From an uncultured Bacteroidales bacterium (GTDB taxonomy: Bacteria; Bacteroidota; Bacteroidia; Bacteroidales; Muribaculaceae): a stretch of 34,549 nucleotides of DNA. The position numbers and the translations under genes are program-made. The stretch covers positions 1-34,549 of the forward strand of contig CAMKGM010000032.1 of the NCBI GenBank assembly GCA_946412245.1, read 5' to 3'. Positions 1-6,586 of this stretch are shown one piece after another. Position 1 is the first letter of the stretch; each line of letters opens with the position of its first letter. The notes under the pieces are model-generated. The model ran no database searches. It was not told where the DNA came from and was given only the letters and a program-made list of their open reading frames with translations.

Positions 1-74
1 TTGACCAATAGAGTGATTTCATTTAAAATTTACCACTCATTTTGACCAATTGACCAAAAAACTTCGTTTATCGT

Positions 75-105
75 TTTGTTCTGCACTCGGTTTTCACTAT
101 ATTTG
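75..105 (+). promoter_or_regulatory. Bacteroidota-type promoter of the small lipoprotein gene
   Basis: TTTG at 75-78, a 19-base spacer, then TATATTTG at 98-105. This is a full match to the -33/-7 consensus of the Bacteroidota primary sigma factor. Transcription would start near 110-112, leaving a leader of about 33 bases that is A/T-rich and has no Shine-Dalgarno motif. Three TTGACCA words lie upstream (1-7, 42-48 and 50-56); their meaning is unknown. Confidence 0.75.
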
Positions 106-144
106 CAAAAGTTTTTATTAACCCCTTAAAAAAATATTACAATT

Positions 145-492
145 ATGAAGAAATTTATGTTGATGACTGTTGCAGCTCTCGGTTTGTGTCTGGCTGCATG
201 CTCTGGTGGCAGTGCTCCTACTCCCTCGGGTGATCCCGTTAAGGACGCTAAGGCTGTTCTCGACTATTCAATCGAAATGATGAGTAACATTAAGGACGAA
301 GCCAGCGCACAAGACTTTGAGAAACAAATGAAGGAAATGGAGAAGGCTTTTGAAGAGGCTTACAAGGATGCCGATGCCAAGGCTAAGTTCGAAGAAGAAG
401 GCCGCAAACTGGCTGATTCACCCGAGTACAAAAAGAAACTTGAAGAGGCAACCCAGAAGATGATGGAAGTTGCCATGAAATCGATGAAGTAA
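145..492 (+). CDS. Small secreted lipoprotein, function unknown
   Basis: A 115-residue protein with a lipoprotein signal peptide: MKKF, a hydrophobic stretch, then the lipobox LAAC with the acylated cysteine at residue 19. Residues 20-30 are a Gly/Ser/Pro linker. The rest (about 31-115) is strongly charged and predicted to be helical or coiled coil, rich in Lys, Glu and Ala. No acidic surface-export signal follows the cysteine, so I expect it in the periplasm-facing leaflet, but this is inference. It has its own good promoter (75-105) and is followed by a strong terminator (522-555), so it is a single-gene unit. I do not recognise a family. It resembles the many short helical lipoproteins of Bacteroidales, for which no function is established. 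Confidence 0.85.
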   Translation: MKKFMLMTVAALGLCLAACSGGSAPTPSGDPVKDAKAVLDYSIEMMSNIKDEASAQDFEKQMKEMEKAFEEAYKDADAKAKFEEEGRKLADSPEYKKKLEEATQKMMEVAMKSMK

Positions 493-521
493 GCACAGCC
501 TTTTTTAGATTTCACACACAG

Positions 522-555
522 TCACCCGCCCCAAAAAGGCGGGTGATTTTGTTTT
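522..555 (+). terminator. Rho-independent terminator after the small lipoprotein
   Basis: A perfect 9-base-pair stem (522-530 with 538-546, TCACCCGCC/GGCGGGTGA), loop CCAAAAA, then TTTTGTTTT. The T-tract contains the TTTG that serves as the -33 box of the next promoter. Confidence 0.85.
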
Positions 556-579
556 ATTGCCGAAAATCATATATATTTG
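548..579 (+). promoter_or_regulatory. Bacteroidota-type promoter of the DUF2007 gene
   Basis: TTTG at 548-551, a 20-base spacer and TATATTTG at 572-579. The expected start is near 585, about 25 bases before the ATG at 610. The -33 box lies inside the T-tract of the preceding terminator. Confidence 0.75.
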
Positions 580-609
580 CAACAGCAAACCGAATAAAAC
601 TTTACGACT

Positions 610-897
610 ATGGCAAACGAAAACGATGTGGCCGTTTTGGCCTCTTACGATAGTGCCTTTGAGGCCAATGTGGTTGCCGGTGCCCTTGAGGCCTATGGCA
701 TCACGGCATCGGTGATGGGCGACAGCACCGCCAACTGCCTGCTGCAGGGCTTCAAGCAGGGCCAAATGCAGGTGGTAGTGCGTCAGTGCGACCTTGAAAA
801 AGCTCGGGAGATTCTTGATACAATGCCTCCCATCGAAGTGGCTGACGACGATATAGATCCCGGCATCATCAAGGATGTGATGAACAACAACTTGTAG
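610..897 (+). CDS. DUF2007-type putative signal-transducing protein
   Basis: A 95-residue soluble protein with no signal peptide. Residues 6-70 (VAVLASYDSAFEANVVAGAL through VVVRQCDLEKAREIL) match the pattern of DUF2007: a small alpha/beta domain opening with 'V.L....s..eA..v...Le..GI.a' and closing with 'v.V...d...A..iL'. Family members are annotated as putative prokaryotic signal-transducing proteins from distant similarity to PII-like folds; no reaction is established. The C-terminal 25 residues are acidic and probably flexible. The gene is 18 bases upstream of the acetyltransferase and probably co-transcribed with it. Domain assignment is fairly sure; the cellular role is unknown. Confidence 0.8.
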   Translation: MANENDVAVLASYDSAFEANVVAGALEAYGITASVMGDSTANCLLQGFKQGQMQVVVRQCDLEKAREILDTMPPIEVADDDIDPGIIKDVMNNNL

Positions 898-915
898 TTC
901 TGTCGCTCAACCATC

Positions 916-1443
916 ATGAACGATATGCAACCGCTATGCCGCATGGCGACCGTTGCCGACCGTGCCGCGGCGTGGTCCATCATCAGCCGGCAGCAGGAAC
1001 TCATGCGTCGGCAAGGCCGCAACCAGTGGCAGCAGGGCTACCCTAACCCCGAAGTGATTGCTGACGATGTGCAGCAGGAAATAGGCCGCGTGCTGGTGCT
1101 CGACGACACGGTGGTGGGCTACTGTGCCCTCATCTACTCGGGCGAGCCGTGCTACGACACCATCGAGGGCCGTTGGCTCACCGACAGCGACTCGGCGCAC
1201 TGCCGCTACTCGGTGGTGCACCGCATTGGCATTGACCCCGACTTTGCTAATCGTGGGTTGGCGTCACGTTTTTTAGAACTGCTCATGGACGAATCGCGCG
1301 ATGACGGATGCGAGAGCATGCGCATCGACACCAACAACGACAATGTGCAGATGCTACACATCCTGCCCAAACTGGGCTTCGAACGCTGTGGCAACGTGGT
1401 GCTGCCCGATGGCCCCCGCATCGCCTTCGAGCATCTTCTGTAA
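916..1443 (+). CDS. GNAT-family N-acetyltransferase
   Basis: A 175-residue cytoplasmic protein with the GNAT fold. The central strand and motif A are clear: VVHRIGIDPDFANRGLASRF holds the acetyl-CoA pyrophosphate-binding 'R/Q..G.A/G' turn in the form NRGLAS. It is followed by motif-B-like 'MRIDTNNDNVQMLHILPKLGF', shown here as key segments RIDTNN and LPKLGFERCG. The N-terminal half (LCRMATVADRAAAW, then a helix with QQELMRRQGRNQW) is the usual acceptor-binding side, and the 'GRNQWQQGYP' segment is common in a Bacteroidota/Firmicutes GNAT subgroup. The substrate cannot be told from sequence. It follows the DUF2007 gene by 18 bases and ends ahead of a bidirectional terminator. Confidence 0.88.
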   Translation: MNDMQPLCRMATVADRAAAWSIISRQQELMRRQGRNQWQQGYPNPEVIADDVQQEIGRVLVLDDTVVGYCALIYSGEPCYDTIEGRWLTDSDSAHCRYSVVHRIGIDPDFANRGLASRFLELLMDESRDDGCESMRIDTNNDNVQMLHILPKLGFERCGNVVLPDGPRIAFEHLL

Positions 1444-1510
1444 ACACCTGAAATACAATTAGAAAGAGCTGTTGGTGATTCTGGGAATCACGTAATTCCC
1501 AACTTTTTTG

Positions 1511-1586
1511 GCTCAAAAATCACATTATAGGCAATTTTTTGAGCTCTGAAATCACAAAATCCCCGTTTTTCTGCGGGGATTTTGTG
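1511..1586. terminator. Bidirectional terminator between convergent genes (two hairpins)
   Basis: The acetyltransferase (+) and exonuclease III (-) genes converge here. A perfect 13-base-pair stem joins 1553-1565 to 1574-1586 (CACAAAATCCCCG with its complement, loop TTTTTCTG). A second inverted repeat pairs GCTCAAAAA (1511-1519) with TTTTTGAGC (1536-1544). The A/T ends of the stems give T-runs on either strand, as expected for a shared terminator. Confidence 0.75.
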
Positions 1587-1628
1587 TTGTGGGATTTCAA
1601 TAACGGCCCGAAGACCGATGTGTGAGGC

Positions 1629-2390
1629 TTATATGTCGAGGGTGAGTTCCACGGGGCAGTGGTCGCTGCCGTAAATCTCAGTGTGAATCTTGGCGTCAAT
1701 GAGATTGGGGTCAAGACTCTTTGAAGTGAGATAGTAGTCAATGCGCCAGCCCGCGTTCTTCTCGCGCGCCTTGAAGCGGTAGCTCCACCACGAGTAGATG
1801 CCCTCCATGTCGGGGTAGAAGTGGCGGAAGGTGTCGGTGAATCCCGCCTGAAGCAGTGTGGTCATCTTGGCGCGTTCCTCATCGGTGAATCCGGCGTTCT
1901 TGCGGTTCGTTTTGGGATTCTTGAGGTCAATTTCCTCATGCGCCACGTTCAGGTCGCCGCACACAATCACGGGCTTGCTCTCATTGAGTTTCAGCAGATA
2001 GGCCCGGAAGTCATCTTCCCAGCGCATGCGGTAGTCAAGGCGACGCAAGCCGTCCTGGCTGTTGGGAGTGTAGACGGTGACGAGGTAGAACCGCTCCATC
2101 TCGAGCGTGATGATGCGACCCTCGTGGTCATGCTCGTCAATCCCCATGCCATAGGTTACATGGAGCGGTGTGTGACGCGTGAAAACTGCCGTGCCGCTAT
2201 AGCCTTTCTTGTCGGCATAGTTCCAATAGGACTGATAGCCGGGGAACTCCATATCAAGTTGCCCTGCCTGCATCTTAGTCTCTTGTAGACTGAAGAAGTC
2301 GGCATCTAATTGTTCAAAAATTTCTTTGAACCCCTTGCCCGCCACAGCGCGCAGTCCGTTCACGTTCCATGAGATGAATTTCAGCGCCAT
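1629..2390 (-). CDS. xth: Exodeoxyribonuclease III / AP endonuclease
   Basis: A 253-residue enzyme of the ExoIII (Xth/ExoA) family. It is a Mg2+-dependent 3'-5' exonuclease and class II AP endonuclease of base-excision repair. All family motifs are present in order: SWNVNGLRA (metal/phosphate contact Asn9), LQETKMQ (catalytic metal ligand Glu37), the GDLNVAHEEIDL loop with Asp and Asn near residue 146, and the C-terminal GSDHCPVEL with the catalytic Asp243-His244 pair. The length is normal. Initiation at MALKFISWNVNG is the usual place. It lies 3 bases downstream of a small membrane-protein gene and should be transcribed with it from the promoter near 2746. Confidence 0.95.
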   Translation of the reverse strand: MALKFISWNVNGLRAVAGKGFKEIFEQLDADFFSLQETKMQAGQLDMEFPGYQSYWNYADKKGYSGTAVFTRHTPLHVTYGMGIDEHDHEGRIITLEMERFYLVTVYTPNSQDGLRRLDYRMRWEDDFRAYLLKLNESKPVIVCGDLNVAHEEIDLKNPKTNRKNAGFTDEERAKMTTLLQAGFTDTFRHFYPDMEGIYSWWSYRFKAREKNAGWRIDYYLTSKSLDPNLIDAKIHTEIYGSDHCPVELTLDI

Positions 2391-2393
2391 GGG

Positions 2394-2717
2394 TCAATCC
2401 TCCTTTTCGCCCTCGGGTTCTGCGGCAGGCATTTCGTTGTCGGCATCAGCGCTTGCCTCATGGGTTTGTTCCATCTTGGCGGCCAATTCCTCAAGCCTTC
2501 GGTTCTCGGCGGCAAATGCTGCGCGTTCCAGTTTGCGCGCTTTCAGTGACAAGTATATAGCAATCACCAGGGTCAACAGAGCAGCGCACAGCCCTGCAAT
2601 CAGCACCCATTCCTGCAACTCGTCGCGCGAGCCAAAGAACAGCACAACGCCTGCAATCAACAGGCTGATCAAGTCAAAGACCAAAGCCCGTTTTCTCAGT
2701 TTCTTGTAATCTTCCAT
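2394..2717 (-). CDS. Small membrane protein with two helices and a coiled-coil tail
   Basis: A 107-residue protein. A basic N-terminus (MEDYKKLRKRA) is followed by two hydrophobic helices: about residues 12-29 (LVFDLISLLIAGVVLFFG) and 38-58 (VLIAGLCAALLTLVIAIYL). A charged helix (about 59-85, KARKLERAAFAAENRRLEEL) looks like a coiled coil, and the C-terminus is acidic and disordered. By the positive-inside rule both ends would be cytoplasmic. No family is recognised. The stop is 3 bases from the start of the exonuclease III gene, so the two are very likely co-transcribed, but a link to DNA repair is not implied by anything in the protein. Confidence 0.8.
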   Translation of the reverse strand: MEDYKKLRKRALVFDLISLLIAGVVLFFGSRDELQEWVLIAGLCAALLTLVIAIYLSLKARKLERAAFAAENRRLEELAAKMEQTHEASADADNEMPAAEPEGEKED

Positions 2718-2745
2718 TTTGTTTCTCTTTTGTGGTTCAACTCCA

Positions 2746-2779
2746 CAAAGATACTACAAATTCTTAAGAAACACCCAAA
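2746..2779 (-). promoter_or_regulatory. Promoter of the membrane protein-xth pair
   Basis: On the minus strand, TATCTTTG (plus 2753-2746) is an exact TAnnTTTG box. A TTTG box lies at plus 2779-2776 with a 22-base spacer, slightly long. It overlaps the last codons of the upstream dockerin-tailed gene. A short hairpin (2729-2735 with 2743-2749) spans the presumed start site. Confidence 0.55.
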
Positions 2780-4182
2780 ATGAGGTTGATAAGTGCGGTC
2801 ACATCGCTCACGTTCACGCGGCCGTTGCCGTCAACGTCAGCCCGGTCTTCATCTTTGGTGATAACACCCAGAATCATGTTGACCAGTTCGGTGATATCGC
2901 TCACGTTCACCGAGCCATCACTGTTCACGTCGCCAGTTTCAAAACCTGGAGTGCTGCCAGTCAGCTCCAGTTCGGCAAGCTGGAACACATAATGGTCGTT
3001 CTGCCAGCCACCTTTGCCGCACACTTCGCTCACCTCGAAACGGAAGTATTGATACTCGGTGTTGATGCCGCTGATGTTGAAATTGTAGTCGGTACTGTTG
3101 GCAGTGCCTAGCCCAGCAGCGGCACCGTCGCTGATATCGGCAATCGTGGTCCAGGAGTCAGTCTGCTTGGCTTTGGCATAGATTTTCCACTTCTTGGGGT
3201 TGCGACCTCTCCAATGATCTGTGTCGTTGCCCGTGGTCATAACGTAACCTGTGGGGATGAATGGAACATTGCTCTTGAAGTCGACCCAAATGGTCTCCCA
3301 CGAGCCTGTGCTGTTGTCGACGCACCACTTGGTGGTCTTGCTTTTGTCGAATAGCTTATGATAGTCTTCCGCCTGGCTGGTCTGCACATTGTTAGGGGTG
3401 TGCACGTCGTAGGGTGTGAATGTGAGCATAACATGGTCTGGGTCTGAACCTTCCATTTTGGGAACGGTAAATTGCTTTGTGATGGTGCTCATCTCCTTGC
3501 CTTGTTCCTGTGCCGTGGCGGTTACATTAATAACCTTGTCTTTATTGGTACGCTGAATTGAAAAAGGATTTTCAACGCTTACACCATTAACATAGAGATG
3601 TATTTCCCCAACACCCGTGGCTTTCACAGTACAATGACTTTCATAAGTGTCAAATGAAATCGAAGCTTGGGGTGTCACATTTGGGTCCTCTTCAACAGAG
3701 ATCTCAATCGCCCTAAAAGTTGTTTGTTTGTCGGTTGTGAACGAAAAACCCTCATTGTTCTTGTAAGTAAGATACTGCTTAGTAACAACTGAAGTCTCAG
3801 GATCGGGAATGTTACAATAGATGTAAAACTCTTCTCCATTATTGGTTTCACAATAGTCAAATGGGCCAGTATCGCTCCAGTGAGCACCGTTACTCAGATA
3901 AGACTTTGTTTGCTTGTTGTAAAGCCTGTAACCAGACTCAGGATCGCCCACAAAACACCATATATAGCCAGGGTGACTGAAATGAGTATCTCCACCCATA
4001 CTCATCCATACTTCTTGAACTAATTGTCCTGTTGGATCGGGAGTGGCATAAATGTTCCAATCACCTAAATTCAAATTATACCAATGAATGGGCATTGTGC
4101 CGGGGTCGGGCGTGGCCACAAATGGCTGCGCCTGCAACATCACAGGAAATAATACTGCTAATAAAAGAAGAAACTTTTTCAT
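2764..4182 (-). CDS. Secreted discoidin-like protein with dockerin-like tail
   Basis: A 472-residue secreted protein, last of eight similar minus-strand genes. The layout is: Sec signal peptide 1-19 (cleaved before QPFVATP); the unassigned 'PF..TP...IHWY.L...YIWCFV...LYNK..KSYL' domain at about 20-165; an Ig-like module at about 172-245 with LYVNGVSVENPFSIQRT; a discoidin/F5/8 type C-like domain at about 250-410 with LFDKSKTTKWCVDNSTGSWE and RNPKKWKIYAKA; then two dockerin-like repeats at about 417-472 (DVNSDGSVNVSDIT and DVDGNGRVNVSDVT). Discoidin domains usually bind glycans or other surface ligands, so a binding rather than catalytic role is likely. No catalytic motif is seen. The gene may be read from further upstream, since no good promoter box was found in the 144 bases before it. 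Confidence 0.85.
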   Translation of the reverse strand: MKKFLLLLAVLFPVMLQAQPFVATPDPGTMPIHWYNLNLGDWNIYATPDPTGQLVQEVWMSMGGDTHFSHPGYIWCFVGDPESGYRLYNKQTKSYLSNGAHWSDTGPFDYCETNNGEEFYIYCNIPDPETSVVTKQYLTYKNNEGFSFTTDKQTTFRAIEISVEEDPNVTPQASISFDTYESHCTVKATGVGEIHLYVNGVSVENPFSIQRTNKDKVINVTATAQEQGKEMSTITKQFTVPKMEGSDPDHVMLTFTPYDVHTPNNVQTSQAEDYHKLFDKSKTTKWCVDNSTGSWETIWVDFKSNVPFIPTGYVMTTGNDTDHWRGRNPKKWKIYAKAKQTDSWTTIADISDGAAAGLGTANSTDYNFNISGINTEYQYFRFEVSEVCGKGGWQNDHYVFQLAELELTGSTPGFETGDVNSDGSVNVSDITELVNMILGVITKDEDRADVDGNGRVNVSDVTALINLILGVS

Positions 4183-4326
4183 AATTATTTAATTTTTAGT
4201 TGTCAGGTTTCAGTTATCAAGTTCTCGGATGTTTCAGAGAACTCGGAGTTCTCCGAGCTATTCTCTAATCTCTCACCCCCAAACTCCTGCGAAGCAAGAA
4301 TTTAACCCTAGTCAACATCTTGAGAA
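4183..4326 (-). other. Intergenic region with alternative hairpins
   Basis: The 144 bases between two dockerin-tailed genes hold overlapping inverted repeats: AGAACTC/GAGTTCT arms (4238-4244 and 4246-4252) and CTCGGA/TCCGAG (4242-4247 and 4252-4257). The two structures exclude each other. No T-tract follows in the direction of transcription, so I do not call a terminator. Confidence 0.4.
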
Positions 4327-6453
4327 TCAGTTGATACCCAAGATGATATTGATAATCAGCGTCATATCCAGCACATCGATTTTGGCGTCGCCATTCACAT
4401 TGGCGTTGTTGACATTGAACGGAGTGGGATTCTTGCCCAGAATGTAGTTGATGACAGCAGTAACGTCGTTCACATCTACTTTATTGTCGCTATTGGCATC
4501 ACCGGAAACAGCTGTACTTAAAGTGTAGCCACTCATAAACAGCTCGGCAAGCTGGAACACATAATGGTTGTTCTGCCAGCCGCCCAAGCCGCGCACTTCG
4601 CTCACCTCGAAACGGAAGTACTGGTACTTCTTGCTGAGGCCATCGATGGGGAAACTGTAGTTGGTCATATTATTAAAGCCCAGTCCTGCGGCATCACCGT
4701 CGGTCACGTCGACGATGGTGGTCCAGTCGTCGGTCTCATTGGCCTTGGCATAGATTTTCCACTTCTTGGGGTTACGGCCTTGCCAACTGTAGGTGTCGGA
4801 AGCGGTGGTCAAGGTGTAGCTTGTGGGAATGAATGGCTCTTTACTCTTGAAGTCGGCCCAAATGGTCTCCCACGAGCCAGTGCTGTTGTCGACGCACCAC
4901 TTGGAGGACTTGTCGATGTCGAACAGTTTGCGATAGTCTTCGTTCTCATTAGTATTGGCATTGTTCGGTGTGTAGGCAGCCGTGGGAATGAGCCTGGCCT
5001 CTTTGATTTCACCATGATCTTCTTCTACCTGCACCTCAACGGCATTGAAGAGCTGGGCCAAATCCTTCCGTTGTGTCTGTGCCAAGACATCGTAACCAGG
5101 TTGCTCCAAATGATAACACTTTGTATTACCATCATAGTAGTAAACATAGAACCCCGTTTCGTCTCCCGCCTCAGCATAGTTAATCATCGAAGCTGTAGGG
5201 GTCCATATCAGGGAATTACCCATTCTTATGTATTCTTTTTTCGATTTGTTGTAAATCACAATTGAGTCGGGCGCGAGTTCTTCAAAGCACCACAGGTAAG
5301 CATCGTCGGTCGACTCGGTTGAGGTCAAGGATACTTTATAAGTCGCGTCGGGGTTATAGTAGACATACTTGTCGTTGATTTTGAGCTGATACCAGTGAAT
5401 GGGATAGCTCATGAGGCTGGGCGTTGCTACAAATGGTAGCGGATCTTCAGGAATGGAGGTACTCTCGCCCGTCAGTTCCAGTTCGGCAAGCTGGAACACA
5501 TAATGGTTGTTCTGCCAGCCACCCTTGCCGCACACTTCGCTCACCTCGAAGCGGAAATATTGATACGGCGTGTTCACGCCATCGATAGTGAAATTGTAGT
5601 CGGTGGTGTTGGCGGTGCCCAGCCCAGTTGCAGCGCCGTCGGTGACATCGACGATGGTGGTCCAGTCGTCGTTCTCATGGGCCTTGGCATAGATTTTCCA
5701 CTTCTTGGGATTGCGTCCTTGCCAACTGTAGGTGTCGGAAGCGGTTGTCATGGTGTAGCCCATGGGTATGAATGGAACATTGCTCTTGAAGTCGACCCAG
5801 ATGGTCTCCCACGAGCCCGTGCTGTTGTCGACGCACCACTTGGTGTTCTTGTTTTTGTCGAACAGCTTGAGATAGTTCTCGGCTGTGTCGGTCTGCACGT
5901 TGTTAGGAGTATAGGCATCATAAGGTGTGAACGCGAGCTCGGTGACTGGAACAATATCTCCTTCTACTAGAACCTCAATGGCATTAAAGGCACTACTCGA
6001 CAATGGTGAACTAGCTGAGTTTAAAACATCATAATCGTCACCAATAGCCTCATAAAGATAATAATACCTACCATCACCTTGATGATAATACTTGATATAG
6101 AAACCGCCACTTGCTCTCTCCACAACATAGCTTATATATGAACTGTTCATGTCAGAAGTAACGAAACCAGCCTCCTCTAGGTATTGTTGTGCCGCTCTGT
6201 TATAAATCAAGATTTTGTCTGATGAGGTTTGCACAAAGCACCAAAGGAAATTGTTTTCGGATGATGCCGTGGGAGTTAATTGAATTTGATTGAAAATATC
6301 CCCGTCTGGGTCATAATATACATATTTGTCGTTTATTTTCAGCTGATACCAGTGAATGGGATAGGTGCTGGTGCTGGGGGTTGTCACAAATGGCAACGCA
6401 TGAGCCGTGGCTGTGGCTAACAATAAAGCCAGAAGAAGTAAAATCTTTTTCAT
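4327..6453 (-). CDS. Secreted protein with two N-domain/discoidin units and dockerin-like tail
   Basis: A 708-residue secreted protein built as an internal duplication. Signal peptide 1-19 (MKKILLLL...ATAHA, mature end LPFVTTP) is followed by N-domain 1 (about 20-167), discoidin-like domain 1 (about 172-332), N-domain 2 (about 342-490, starting LPFVATPSLMSYPIHWYQLK) and discoidin-like domain 2 (about 497-645). The tail (about 652-708) is the second dockerin variant of this window: DVNDVTAVINYILGKNPTPF with a diverged second repeat (KIDVLDMTLIINIILG). Both discoidin copies hold KWCVDNSTGSWETIW, and the DNA of the copies is almost identical in places. Probably a multivalent binder of a surface or dietary ligand; the ligand is unknown. 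The leader carries an ACAGATAAC repeat shared with other members. Confidence 0.85.
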   Translation of the reverse strand: MKKILLLLALLLATATAHALPFVTTPSTSTYPIHWYQLKINDKYVYYDPDGDIFNQIQLTPTASSENNFLWCFVQTSSDKILIYNRAAQQYLEEAGFVTSDMNSSYISYVVERASGGFYIKYYHQGDGRYYYLYEAIGDDYDVLNSASSPLSSSAFNAIEVLVEGDIVPVTELAFTPYDAYTPNNVQTDTAENYLKLFDKNKNTKWCVDNSTGSWETIWVDFKSNVPFIPMGYTMTTASDTYSWQGRNPKKWKIYAKAHENDDWTTIVDVTDGAATGLGTANTTDYNFTIDGVNTPYQYFRFEVSEVCGKGGWQNNHYVFQLAELELTGESTSIPEDPLPFVATPSLMSYPIHWYQLKINDKYVYYNPDATYKVSLTSTESTDDAYLWCFEELAPDSIVIYNKSKKEYIRMGNSLIWTPTASMINYAEAGDETGFYVYYYDGNTKCYHLEQPGYDVLAQTQRKDLAQLFNAVEVQVEEDHGEIKEARLIPTAAYTPNNANTNENEDYRKLFDIDKSSKWCVDNSTGSWETIWADFKSKEPFIPTSYTLTTASDTYSWQGRNPKKWKIYAKANETDDWTTIVDVTDGDAAGLGFNNMTNYSFPIDGLSKKYQYFRFEVSEVRGLGGWQNNHYVFQLAELFMSGYTLSTAVSGDANSDNKVDVNDVTAVINYILGKNPTPFNVNNANVNGDAKIDVLDMTLIINIILGIN

Positions 6454-6474
6454 AGTGTATATATTTTAATTGTT

Positions 6475-6494
6475 TGTTATCTGTTATCTGTTCT
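6475..6494 (-). promoter_or_regulatory. Shared leader repeat, AACAGATAACAGATAAC on the coding strand
   Basis: Two tandem copies of CAGATAA lie 22-41 bases before the start codon of the 708-residue protein gene. The same motif sits at a similar distance before the genes starting at 10553 and 14911, there as the end of a longer intergenic repeat. In Bacteroidota, A-rich leaders replace Shine-Dalgarno motifs, so a role in translation is possible but unproven. Confidence 0.4.
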
Positions 6495-6531
6495 CGAAGA
6501 TATCAAAATTGTCAGAGGTTTTCATTTTTTA

Positions 6532-6586
6532 ATATGCCCGTTGTTAGAAACATTTTGTTCTTTTGTTCTTATGTCTAAATAATCAA
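6532..6586. repeat. Intergenic repeat B, copy 1
   Basis: About 55 bases beginning ATATGCCCGTTG and running through TTTTGTTCTT to the stop codon of the next gene. A second copy at 12824-12878 differs at only a few positions and lies in the same place, ending in the stop codon of the upstream gene. Confidence 0.7.

Noticed and set aside
1-57. TTGACCA repeats as a -35 box
   Set aside because: TTGACA-like boxes are not used by the Bacteroidota primary sigma factor, and a full TTTG/TATATTTG promoter lies just downstream.
2764-4182. Type IX secretion C-terminal sorting domain
   Set aside because: The proteins end within a few residues of the second calcium-loop repeat. There is no further beta-sandwich domain of the Por-secretion type.
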